Part shown: positions 44,140-53,200 of the stretch, piece after piece | Layout: the number at the start of each line of letters is the position of its first letter | Position numbering within the stretch: position 1 is the first letter of the stretch | The notes under the pieces: model-generated | Database searches by the model: none | Told to the model about the DNA's origin: nothing | The model's input: only the letters and a program-made list of their open reading frames with translations | Position numbers and translations under genes: made by a program | Assembly (NCBI RefSeq): GCF_014898815.1 | Contig: NW_026515503.1 | Span: forward strand, 124,001 to 188,000 | DNA length: 64,000 nucleotides | Reading direction: 5' to 3' | Source of the DNA: Panonychus citri | Taxonomy: Eukaryota; Arthropoda; Arachnida; Trombidiformes; Tetranychidae

Positions 44140-44252
44140 TTGTCCGATCCAGACCAATATGTCCGATCCAGACCAATATGTCCGATCCAGACCAATATGT
44201 CCGATCCAGACCAAAGTGTCCGATCCAGACCAAAGTGTCCGATCTAGACCAA
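44140..44252 (+). repeat. 19-bp tandem repeat, about six copies
   Basis: The unit is GTCCGATCCAGACCAATAT, with the last copies changing AATAT to AAAGT or AAATT. It lies just upstream of the virus-like gene cluster and could be a regulatory or origin-like array, though function is not shown. Confidence 0.85.
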
Positions 44253-44318
44253 ATTTTTTTTGATGAATTTTTTAGTGCTATTTTTTTTTGGCGCGAGTTT
44301 TGAAATGAAAACGAAAAT

Positions 44319-44364
44319 AAGTATAAAAGAGGATGAGCTGACGGTAGTCAGCTCATTCGATACG
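44319..44364 (+). promoter_or_regulatory. TATA box plus perfect 10-bp hairpin before the small membrane ORF
   Basis: GTATAAAAGA at 44321-44330 is followed at once by a perfect inverted repeat: ATGAGCTGAC (44333-44342), 4-nt loop, GTCAGCTCAT (44347-44356). The first ATG after it is at 44365. The same layout (TATA, then hairpin, then ATG) recurs before the next two transcription units. Confidence 0.65.
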
Positions 44365-44493
44365 ATGATCTCCATGAAACATAACATGATTTTACGAATT
44401 ATCATTTTCATAATTTTAGCAGTCATTTTACTACTAATATTCCGTGCAATATTTTTTGATAATATTAAATATGACCAAATCAATCTGGCCTGA
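44365..44493 (+). CDS. Small single-pass membrane protein, 42 aa
   Basis: The start at 44365 is chosen because it follows the TATA/hairpin module. The peptide is almost entirely one hydrophobic helix (ILRIIIFIILAVILLLIF) with a short hydrophilic tail. It overlaps the next gene by 23 nt. No homologue is recognised. Small hydrophobic ORFs with overlaps are common in compact viral genomes, but a peptide this short could also be chance. Confidence 0.4.
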   Translation: MISMKHNMILRIIIFIILAVILLLIFRAIFFDNIKYDQINLA

Positions 44494-44964
44494 TTATCGG
44501 ATTGATAATATAGTTTCAATATGGTCAATTGGACCAATAGATATCAAAGTCGACAATACAAATCGAAAGAAAAAATTCAATGCTCAGGTTATACGAACTG
44601 ATAATGGTGTGCTGCTGGTTTTTGCATCAGGAAAATTACAGCCACTGGATTCAAAAGTTTACCTATGACTATTCTGACATTAATGGAAACATTTCCTGAT
44701 CGTGAAATAACATTTATCAGAATATCTAATATAACAGCATCAAGTTATAATTCAGTTAGATTTAATACTGAAAAACTGAAACAAATATATTGTAAAAAAG
44801 ATACAAGTTATGAACCTGAATTATTCCCTCCAATATATACAAAACTCAATGGACTAACGATCATGTACTTTCATACTGGATCAATTGTAATTGTTGGCGC
44901 GAAAAGTGTCGAACAAATTGAAACTGCGATTGCGCAGTTCATGGACAGAATCAAATCACTATAA
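44471..44964 (+). CDS. Divergent TATA-binding-protein-like gene, with one frameshift
   Basis: TBP is the saddle-shaped general transcription factor made of two repeats. The ATG at 44471 opens the first repeat (RIDNIVSIWSIG ... LLVFASGK). After GGAAAA at 44630-44635 the similarity moves to the -1 frame (ITATGFKS, then the ORF 44665-44964). That frame carries the second repeat, with the diagnostic SYEPELFP and IVIVGAKSVEQI. One missing A in a short A run explains the break, so this is either an assembly indel or a degraded gene. It is much more divergent than any cellular TBP and lacks an N-terminal extension, as in TBP-like proteins of large DNA viruses. The stop codon lies inside the TATA box of the next gene. 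Confidence 0.8.
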
Positions 44965-45028
44965 ATAGAGAGGTTCAAGTAAATGAAAGTTCATTTATCA
45001 TTTGAACTTTGAAGAGTAAACATCAAAA
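44960..45028 (+). promoter_or_regulatory. TATA box overlapping the upstream stop, plus bipartite hairpin
   Basis: TATAAATA at 44960-44967 contains the TAA stop of the TBP-like gene. Downstream, TAAATGAA/TTCATTTA (44980-44997, 2-nt loop) is enclosed by GTTCAA (44973-44978) and TTGAAC (45002-45007). The next ATG is at 45029. The module is clearly related in sequence to the one at 45617. Confidence 0.7.
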
Positions 45029-45625
45029 ATGGGTTGTGTAATCTGGAGAACACATAGAATTTTTAATGGTCCAATCATCTTTAAAATTTCTCGAAGTGAA
45101 AAGTGTAATCGACTGGATATACGTTATAGTTATAATAGTTCACCAACTAAATTCGGAATATCGTTAACACCATCAGAATTTAAATTTGTATTTAATTTCT
45201 ACAACAACAACGATTTACGTAATGAACAAGCTTTTTTCTATGACGTGCAAATCAAGAGAATCGGGAGTGAGACATTAAAAATAATGAAAAAAGATTCTTA
45301 TGTTCTAACTCCAATGGATTTCTGGAGAGAAGTTACACCATTTGTTCCTGCTGCTCTATTTTTGTTATCCAAGGATCTACCTATCAAACAGTTAATTGAC
45401 TTATACATATTATCTTTATTAACAACTGAAGAGAATTTATTAGAACATAAATTCACAGCAATAAGAGGTAATAAAGTCGAGCCTGAAAAGTGTTATTTAT
45501 TCAACCTAGGATTAGTTACTGCTGATGATTTACTCAACACGTCACTAGATGTCGCTGCACTCACTCGATTTGCTCAGTCCGATCCGAAACTTTTCTGCTC
45601 ACTCGTCAAACTACAGTATAAATAG
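45029..45625 (+). CDS. Unknown virus-like protein with possible PC4-like N-terminal segment (198 aa)
   Basis: The 198-aa frame is intronless. Residues ~15-60 (RLDIRYSYNSS ... KFGISLTPSEFKFVF) follow the strand pattern and the GISLT motif of the PC4/Sub1 single-stranded-DNA-binding fold; this is a weak, by-eye resemblance. The rest is helical with no recognised domain. It sits between two TATA/hairpin modules in a cluster with a TBP-like gene, so a transcription-related role is attractive but unproven. The TAG stop is part of the next TATA box. Confidence 0.55.
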   Translation: MGCVIWRTHRIFNGPIIFKISRSEKCNRLDIRYSYNSSPTKFGISLTPSEFKFVFNFYNNNDLRNEQAFFYDVQIKRIGSETLKIMKKDSYVLTPMDFWREVTPFVPAALFLLSKDLPIKQLIDLYILSLLTTEENLLEHKFTAIRGNKVEPEKCYLFNLGLVTADDLLNTSLDVAALTRFAQSDPKLFCSLVKLQYK

Positions 45626-45678
45626 AGATGATCAAGTGAACACAAGTTCATTTGTCATTCAAACTTTGAACAGTCAAC
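45617..45678 (+). promoter_or_regulatory. Second TATA/hairpin module overlapping a stop codon
   Basis: TATAAATA at 45617-45624 overlaps the TAG stop at 45623-45625. AAGTGAAC (45634-45641) and GTTCATTT (45646-45653) form a hairpin with one G-T pair. The following CATTCAAACTTTGAACAGT matches the end of the module before 45029. ATG is at 45679. Confidence 0.7.
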
Positions 45679-46191
45679 ATGGAATATATTTGTGCTTATT
45701 TCGATACTCAAGGTATCTATGTTAATGGTACTTATCATCCACAAGAGGTTGCAATGTACGGTGATGATCATTTAATTCATGTGAAAGTCGGTAAAACTTG
45801 TGAATGTAAACCAACACCTAAAGAGGAAAAACAAATACAATACCTCGAAAAGTACCATCACGGATTAAAATATAATGGATTCACCAATGGTTTAAGTTAT
45901 GATGAATTGGAAGCTCTATGTGTTACTTTTTATAGAGCTTGCAGAAACAAATCAAAATTAATTGTAGCCGTTCGATCAGTTGAAGCAGAAATTGTATTGA
46001 ATAAATTCAATATCCCTCTAATTAATATCAACGGAACGTATGGTGCTTCGTATAAACTTATTGACCAACTAAAACAACCATGTTATCTCCATTCTCATTC
46101 TAACACAAGATGTTCACTAAATATTGTCCAATATATGAAGAAACATATGGATTATGTTAAAGAACATGGAATCAATGTTGTTGATAATTAA
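45679..46191 (+). CDS. Uncharacterised DEDD-nuclease-like protein (170 aa)
   Basis: The intronless frame starts right after the TATA/hairpin module. It resembles, from memory, a family of short uncharacterised arthropod proteins. Its features are an N-terminal FDTQGIYVNG (an Asp-x-Gln/Glu motif as in DEDD nucleases), PQEVAMYGDD, a central LEKYHHGLKYNGF, and a C-terminal HSNTRCSLNIV block. The order suggests an RNase H-like/DEDD fold with altered catalytic residues. Activity is not inferable. Confidence 0.45.
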   Translation: MEYICAYFDTQGIYVNGTYHPQEVAMYGDDHLIHVKVGKTCECKPTPKEEKQIQYLEKYHHGLKYNGFTNGLSYDELEALCVTFYRACRNKSKLIVAVRSVEAEIVLNKFNIPLININGTYGASYKLIDQLKQPCYLHSHSNTRCSLNIVQYMKKHMDYVKEHGINVVDN

Positions 46192-47425
46192 ATTTATGTT
46201 AATCATTTTTCAAAATTTCTATTAATTATTTTTTTTTCAAAAAGTCATATTCATTTTTTTTTCCAAAAATTCATGTTAATCATTTTTTGTAAAATTTCTT
46301 TTTTCAAAAAATTTACGTTAATCATTTTCATCAGAAATATTCGTAAAAAACGTTTTTTCAGATTTTTCCAGCATCTACTTAAGAATAGAAAACAATAAAA
46401 ACTTCCTTGGGTCACTAAGATATGTTGAGGAATCAAGTGGTATGATGATAACCTAAAGAAAATAAAGAACTCTAGTGATCCCTATACAAATAGTATAAAT
46501 GTATAGTATAATATTAGTAATACTCACCATTATAAATAGATCTATTATGATTAATAGGAATAAGGTCCAAAATAACAGGTATCAGGTATCAGGTATCAGG
46601 TATCAGGTATCAGGTATCAGGTATCAGGTAACAGGTATCAGGTAACAGGTAACAGGTATCAGGTAACAGCTGAAGATGAATAGATAACTGGTTATCAGCA
46701 AGAATTAAACCTAATTGTCCCTAGAGGTATTCGCTTTGACTATTCAGGATCTTTTCGATCTAACATCAAGACAAGGAATACTTGATTTTACATAGAAACC
46801 CTTCCTTTATATATACTTGTAGTTGCACAACAATAGTTACGTCCGAGAACATAAGAATTCAGTTGACACTGAATTTAGGATATTCTGAATGAACTTTTCA
46901 TGATGATCATGAAGACATGAGTTTTCTGGACATTTGTTTTCGAACAGAATAAAAAAATCATCATCCATTTGGAAGATAAATGATGATAAATGAAAATCAC
47001 AGAAGTGCTGCCATCTTCTGGTGAAAAAAAGTAAGTTAATTATAAAGTGTCGCCATCTTTTGAGTCAATCACAATTTAGGCGCGCATTTCAAATCGTTAA
47101 AAAATTTCTTCAGATTGTAATGATGTGCTCACTTTACTGAAAATACCACATGCACGGTCCTGAATGTGGTTAATTGTGACTTATCAGCACTTAATTGTAG
47201 TTAATTTGGCTTAATTGTGGTTAATTGTGACTTATCAGCACTTAATTGTAGTTAATTAGGCTTAATTGTGGTTAATTGTAACTTATCAGCACTTAATTGT
47301 AGTTAATTTGGCTTAATTGTGGTTGCTTGTGACTTATCAGCACTTAATTGTAGTTAATTTGGCTTAATTGTGGTTAATTGTAACTTATCAGCACTTAATT
47401 GTGATTAATTTGGCTTAATTGTGTG
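46192..47425. repeat. Non-coding tract with three kinds of repeats
   Basis: 46197-46345 has two to three degenerate copies of a poly-T/GTTAATCATTTT unit. 46576-46672 is a 7-bp tandem array (CAGGTAT, with some CAGGTAA). 47163-47420 has about five copies of a 51-bp unit containing GACTTATCAGCACTTAATTG. No gene is seen. Confidence 0.8.
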
Positions 47426-47464
47426 GCCCGGTCTGGGACAAAAAGAGCGCGAAAATCACCAGAC
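47426..47464 (+). repeat. 39-bp inverted repeat, left copy
   Basis: Begins GCCCGGTCTGGGACAAAAAG and ends AATCACCAGAC. The perfect reverse complement is at 48911-48949. It lies between the 51-bp array and the 3' end of the IAP-like gene. Confidence 0.95.
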
Positions 47465-47618
47465 TGAAACCAATTAAATATGACACTTGATTTATTGAAA
47501 GTTAAATCACTTTTAATTAAATGTAAATATAAATGGTCAAAACAATGATTACAGCAATTAATTAGAAGAAATGAGGAGTAAAAATTGATTTCTCAGTTGA
47601 AAAATGTCAGTTAAATAA

Positions 47619-48237
47619 TTAATCAATGAAATGTGTCCGGACAGCCCTAATTATTGGACACCTACATAAAGGACATCTAACTAAAGAAATAGCACATTCA
47701 AAACATGCAACTGCATGGTCACAGGGGGAGAATACAAGACCAACCTCATTATCAAGACATACTTTACATGTATATCTCGATAAATCTGATGAAGGTCTTG
47801 GTGGTGGATTAAAGGTCTTGAAGACATATATAAACTTTGCCTGGCTTCGATACATTGATTCCCTCTCTTTAGATAAATATAGGCACATAGTGGTGATCCA
47901 TTAACATGCTCTATCCATGGGTCATCATCAGCATCCCAATTAGAAATACAGTGGCCACAATGAAAACAAATAGTAACATCAGTATACCCTATTGTTTATT
48001 TGAAGAAAAAAAATATAATTTAGGTTCTTATAGAATATCTTAAAAGTAGAATAGAAAATTACCATTGTGGATGAAACCAGCTTCAGCCATTCTCGAAGGT
48101 ACTATTGGATGACCTAGCGGCCACCTAGTGAATGTTTCGAGACGAGCATCAAAAGATGAATAATTAATAAACAATGGTCTAAACACTCGTCTATGTCGTC
48201 TGATGGTTTCTGCTTCTCGAAAGTTTTGTGCTCTTCG
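47619..48237 (-). CDS. IAP-like BIR-RING gene, 5' end not resolved and one frameshift
   Basis: Inhibitor-of-apoptosis proteins bind caspases through BIR domains and ubiquitinate through a C-terminal RING. On the minus strand, exon 48063-48237 gives the first half of a BIR domain (ARLETFTRWPL, AEAGF). A GT-AG intron joins it to an exon that starts at 47988, which gives the zinc-binding half with exact BIR spacing CX2C-x16-H-x6-C and the DDPW.EH signature. The last part (47619 to about 47890) encodes an IAP-type RING: CKVCLD, SPCDHAVAC, CPLCRCPI and a VRTHF tail. BIR and RING are in different frames with no plausible intron between them, so a single-base shift lies near 47800-47890. The upstream acceptor is at 48238; the first exon is not identified. 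Such genes occur in arthropods and in several insect DNA virus families. Confidence 0.82.
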
Positions 48238-48527
48238 CTGACTAATATTTTAGAATAAACAAAAGAGAATATTGGACCAAACAGGATGTTGAGGAAAAAA
48301 TTTAACACTTCTATGTTATATCTTTTGTCTTTTGACAGTTTCTGCAATTCATCAATGACATCTGTTTAGTTAATGTTTTCTTAAGAAAAACTGTATTGAA
48401 GAAAAAAGACGATCTTAGAGTCAATTGTAATTTAGTTTCAGTTGTAGTCACTTTCTAGAGATAGAATCATCATCATCACATTCAATTCATTTTATTCATT
48501 CAGTTCTAATAATTAAATTGTGAAAAA

Positions 48528-49449
48528 ATGGTCATTAAAAACAACAGGTAAGCTATTTGTGATATTATGTGTTGATTGAAACTTCCTTGTGATAATCGCT
48601 CTAATCTTCTCTTTCTCCAGGTTTGCATTTGGAGCGAGACCGCTGACACGAAAATTACAGCGCATCATTGCTTCACTCTCATCAAACTCACCTGGCAAAA
48701 ATATTCTCTCTAAAGAGGAAATTGAAGCCCTGAAGTTCGTATTAATTCAATGTCATGATGTCCTTGTTACCAAAAAATCAAAAAAATCAGTTGGTATTAA
48801 TACCATTGCCCTCCAGTGATTTGTGTTTTTTGTGAAATCATCAATTAAAAGTTAATCATTTGTGATTAATTGATCAAAGTAATCAAATGAATTGTCATTA
48901 ATTATTCCCGGTCTGGTGATTTTCGCGCTCTTTTTGTCCCAGACCGGGCAGTTTTATTACTACTCTCATGTCTATGATATTGTTTTTAATTAACTTCATA
49001 TATATTGTACTTATTTCAGGGATTTTTTGAATCAAAGGGGACTGGTAACACATAAGATTGACCTGATCTTCTCATTACTTGAGATGTCCCACTCACTGAG
49101 TGATCGAAAGAAATTCATCGTTAAAAAAGTCTCAAAATATGCGATGGAAAGATTAATAAACGGGCGAGCTACACAAATTACCCATCACCTTAATTCAAGG
49201 ATTGATAGTTTGATTCAACTGTGTGTTGAAATCGATGACCAATTCAATCAAGAAGCGGCTAAAAATGCGAAATTGTACGCAGAAAATTGGTCATTGAAAA
49301 CTGCTCTAAAAATATCGCAGAATGAAAATCAAGATAATGAACTTTCATTCATTGATTGGGTGATTCGCAAAATGGGGACAGAACTAGGTGTAAAAACTCA
49401 ATGGTTTCACCCCGATGGCCGAGGAAGAGGCCTTGATTTCATTGTATAG
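48528..49449 (+). CDS. Death-effector-domain-like protein, 3 inferred exons
   Basis: Exons 48528-48547, 48621-48815 and 49020-49449 join in frame through GT-AG introns. The second donor, GTGATT, is weak; without that splice the product would stop at 48819. The N-terminal ~100 residues follow the six-helix DED pattern, with a clear helix 2-3 landmark KEEIEALKFVL and a helix 4-5 stretch LQDFLNQRGL, then a Leu-rich helix. DEDs mediate FADD/caspase-8 type assembly. The C-terminal ~110 residues are helical and unknown. It is divergently placed with respect to the IAP-like gene, suggesting a paired apoptosis-related cassette (inference). Intron 2 contains the right-hand 39-bp inverted repeat. Confidence 0.55.
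48911..48949 (-). repeat. 39-bp inverted repeat, right copy
   Basis: Perfect reverse complement of 47426-47464. This copy extends so that its own ends are CCCGGTCTG ... CAGACCGGG, a 9-bp palindromic terminus. It lies within the inferred second intron of the DED-like gene. Confidence 0.95.
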
Positions 49450-49919
49450 CTATTTGCATAAACTCATCATCATTTCAATAAAAATTTCAATTTAAATTTA
49501 CCGCTAAAAAAAATGCTCAAAAAAAATTATTCAAAAAATTCTGATCCAGAAGCCTCACTTGGTTCAGAACCCCCTGGTCCAGAAAACTCACTTGATTTAA
49601 AATCATCACTTGACTCTGGTCCAGAAGCATAACTTGGTCCAGAGTCTACCTTTTTCTAACTACTGTTTTGTGTAAGAGAGAAAGAAAGATTTCGGTACTG
49701 TGTGTTTACTGTTTTTTTTGAAAAGAGGTTAAAGGAAGTTAATTTACTGAGTTTTTTTAATCAGAATTGAATAGTTCCCTCACACGGGCGGCTAAAATAC
49801 TGAATAATCGCTTAGTTTACTATTTAGGTAGCACAAGATAATGGATTTTATTCAAATCAACTACTTCTGCTTGCTTACAATTAAGTTTCTCAGATAGAAT
49901 ATTTCTTAATGCACAAGGT
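49450..49919. other. Non-coding stretch with GGTCCAGAA-type repeats
   Basis: After the DED-like stop there is a poly-A signal-like AATAAA near 49480. A short irregular array of (G/T)GGTCCAGA / TCACTTG units follows at about 49545-49650. No gene is seen. Confidence 0.5.
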
Positions 49920-49929
49920 GACATTCAGG

Positions 49930-50250
49930 TAGAAAACAAAACAATTACTTGATCTATTCTTCTCCTTGATATTTTATTAAACTATTTCTTTTCCTTTCAA
50001 AAAGCGGGCAACTATCGTCACTTTATGAGGTCTAGTATTATCGTGGAATAGAATAGGTAGCATTATCAGCAGATATTGCTCCATGTTGGGATTATTTAAC
50101 AGGGCCACATTTGATTTTCATCGTGCAATTTCTCACCGAGGTGGCTTTGTTTCATAACATTTTAGTTATTTGGTCATGAGTAAAGTCCGTCGACCAATCC
50201 AAAAGGAACAAAAACTTGAAGTTCTTGATAATTTATTAAATTAATCAAAA
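49930..50250 (-). pseudogene. Relic of a mariner-type transposase
   Basis: On the minus strand, 50000-50080 encodes LPILFHDNTRPHKVTIVARFL, matching the second catalytic-Asp motif (HDNARPH) of mariner transposases. About 100 nt upstream, in another frame, HDENQMW resembles the first Asp motif (GDEKW). Further upstream, DWSTDFTHDQ resembles the WVPHELT segment. Stops and frameshifts separate the pieces, so it is dead. No terminal repeats were found. Confidence 0.7.
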
Positions 50251-53200
50251 AATCTTTCAAATTCATTGTTAGAAAAACTTATTCGCCTTTCGAAAATTTT
50301 GGCGGAAACTTAATAGATTCGCAGCCATCCGACCAGTATTTCTTTTAATAATTTTGTTTATCGAGTCTTATAACAAATCTTGTCCGCAAACTTAATGAAA
50401 TTTGACCTCAGAACATGGCGATTGCTCTTGAAACTATTATAAGGTTAGAATATCAAATCATGAAAGATTTACTATTGAAGCTGCTTAAGGATTTTTTTAA
50501 AAATATCCTTATTTTTTGATTTATCAGGTAAAAAAGAGTAACGTTTATCTCAGTAGAATTTGTATCAATGTGTATGTATAGTTATAAAGAATGCAATTAG
50601 AAAAGGCAAAAAATAAATAAGAACAAAATTGAGAATTCTGAAATTTCACTGAAATAGAATCGTCTTTTTATTTTAGTAAAGAGAATTACAAAGAAAAAGA
50701 GGGAGAGAGCAAAAAAATGATGAAAAAAATGCTAAGAGGTATTCAACAGAATACAAGAAGAAAATGATTGCTACTTTTTTATAAGTTGAAAGTTATTTCC
50801 AAAATCAAAAGATTCGAGTTGAGTCTTGAACATTATACTAGAAAAGGAAAGGAAAAAGGCGGAATGAATAAGGGAAGGTACAGCTCGTGAACAATTTATT
50901 ACACTATTGTCATAACTCACTGAATAGTAGTATTATATTTCACACACACACATGAACTTATTTCATTTATAAACTTTGTCTTGGAATAAGATTAATGATG
51001 TCAAGTTTTGCTTCTTCTTTTCAACACCCACCCACTCAAATACCCTCCCTATTCAGCTAACAGACTCACACGAACCAATATTCATCATTCTATTATTTAC
51101 GAAAATTTTTGGACATGATTATCAATTCCCAAAGATTTGATATATTATAATACATATAAACATCGCCAATAACAATTTGAACTGAGTAGACTAATAAAAT
51201 ATTTCTCTATTTCTTTGGTCATGATGATAATTCAAACAGAATCGTATTTAAATCAGAAGAAAACAACAACAAAGATATTGATCAATTACCAAGCTGCTCT
51301 GTAATTATCATCATTATCTAATGATAACTATCTGGGAGGTGAATATGATCATAATCAGGATAATTTAATGAAATAAATTACATGATAATAGAGTGATAAA
51401 TCAATTTTTCCATCTCGATGGAGACCAACAATCAACCAACTAATCTCAATCCTCTTTGAGCATTATTTTTTTTCTTTATCATCTCAACAATTTTTACACC
51501 TTTTACACTTCAATCCATTAATACATAAAGGCTGAAAATAGGTTATAAAATTATCTTTATCATCATTATCATCCAATTGGCCAATATATCAATTGCTATT
51601 AATTCACTTTATCTTCCTTCATTTTACTTTCTTCCCTTTGGCTTCAAGATTAATGATTCAAGAGATTCCATTTGTTCATGATGATCATCATGATACCAAC
51701 CATTAAATTGCTTTCAATTCAAGGTGGGTATTCACACTTGATTTAGAACTTGAAAAAAAAATCTCAGAGTTATCATGAAATTATCATCAACTCAGGAACA
51801 CCAATTGAAGACATAAATTTTTACCATCAAGATTTTCAATTCTTGCCTTATAAATTAATATCCAATCCTTTTTTATATTTATCATTGGGTGTTAATCAGA
51901 TATTTTTTATTGTTAACCATTATCATTATCATTAATATACACAAATGAATGAATTTTGAAATTAGCATTATAGTTAGTTAATTGTGAGTTGGTTAAATTG
52001 CTGATTACATGCGTTTAGTTGCTGATTTTGTATTTATGATCATAATCATCATCATTTCAATTGTGAAATAATAATGATAATGGTTGATAACCACATGAAT
52101 TAATAGCTGCTAATATTGTAACAATTTATAATTACAACAATTTGCCTTTTTTCATAATAATATAACCAATTTAAAAGCCACAATTAAATCAGAATGTGGA
52201 TCATTAAGAATGATATTAGTGATTCTGGTAAATTGATAACAATTGACTTGATCAGCTAATCATATTGGTTAATGATGAGATTAATTATTCAGATAGTGAG
52301 AATTGATTTCTCATTTTAATAGATTCATAAAAAAATCAATGAATTAAAACTCACTCAATTGGAGAGAGTAAAAGAGAGAAACTAATTTTTCATCATCATT
52401 AAAAAGATGAAAACAAAAAAAGTTTATGAGAAAATATTTATCATGATGGATAATATTTCATTCATGGTAAATATTTCAATGAATGTGAAAACAATTAGAT
52501 ATGAAAATAGCAATTTGATGTATTCGTTGCAAGTATTTTCCATTGTTCCATCTCAATTTAACTCCCACTGAATAATAAAATCATCATGAATAGTTAGTTC
52601 CTTAATAATGTTATCCAGTAAAGTTACTCATGTTTCATAGTGAATTGATTTTCAGGGTGTTCAGAATGAAAGAAGTGAAAAAAAAGTTTCAACTTTGTTT
52701 GAATAATAATTATCATGAAAGATGAGGAAAAATGAAGGAGAAAAAAAATTATTTTCTCTTAAGTTTCCAATTCTATGTATCATTTTAGTTCAGCCAAAGT
52801 GTTACATTTATATTTATCTTAATATGTCATTCATTTCATTCACTGAATCATGATAATGAATCAAAAAAAGCGAGACAATGTTCAGTAAATTATTGTTCCT
52901 TCTGCATGGTGGATACAATTAGAAATACAAAAAGTTTTTTTTCTCCAAAGGAAACAACTATGGCTCAACATTCAGCTTGGAATATGAAGGAAAGTAAGAA
53001 AGAAAAAATCTTCCTTCTAATTATGATTTAATCATTTTTCGTTAATGATAAACAAATAACTTTCATTCCAAGAATCTTGATATGAATCTTAATAGTTAAT
53101 GATAATAACTATCATCTATTGATATTCTGAATACCCTTTACTTTCAGTGTTTTTTATTGCTATTCATTTTCATCTGATTCTTAACCTGATTTTATAACTC

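Noticed and set aside
44630..44668. Programmed ribosomal frameshift in the TBP-like gene
   Set aside because: GGAAAATTA is not a canonical X-XXY-YYZ slippery site and no pseudoknot is evident; an indel is simpler.
46251..46436. Minus-strand 61-aa ORF rich in Lys/Phe/Asn
   Set aside because: Arises from the poly-T/GTTAATCATTTT degenerate repeat.
47163..47420. CRISPR-like array
   Set aside because: The 51-bp units are contiguous tandem repeats without unique spacers, and this is eukaryotic DNA.
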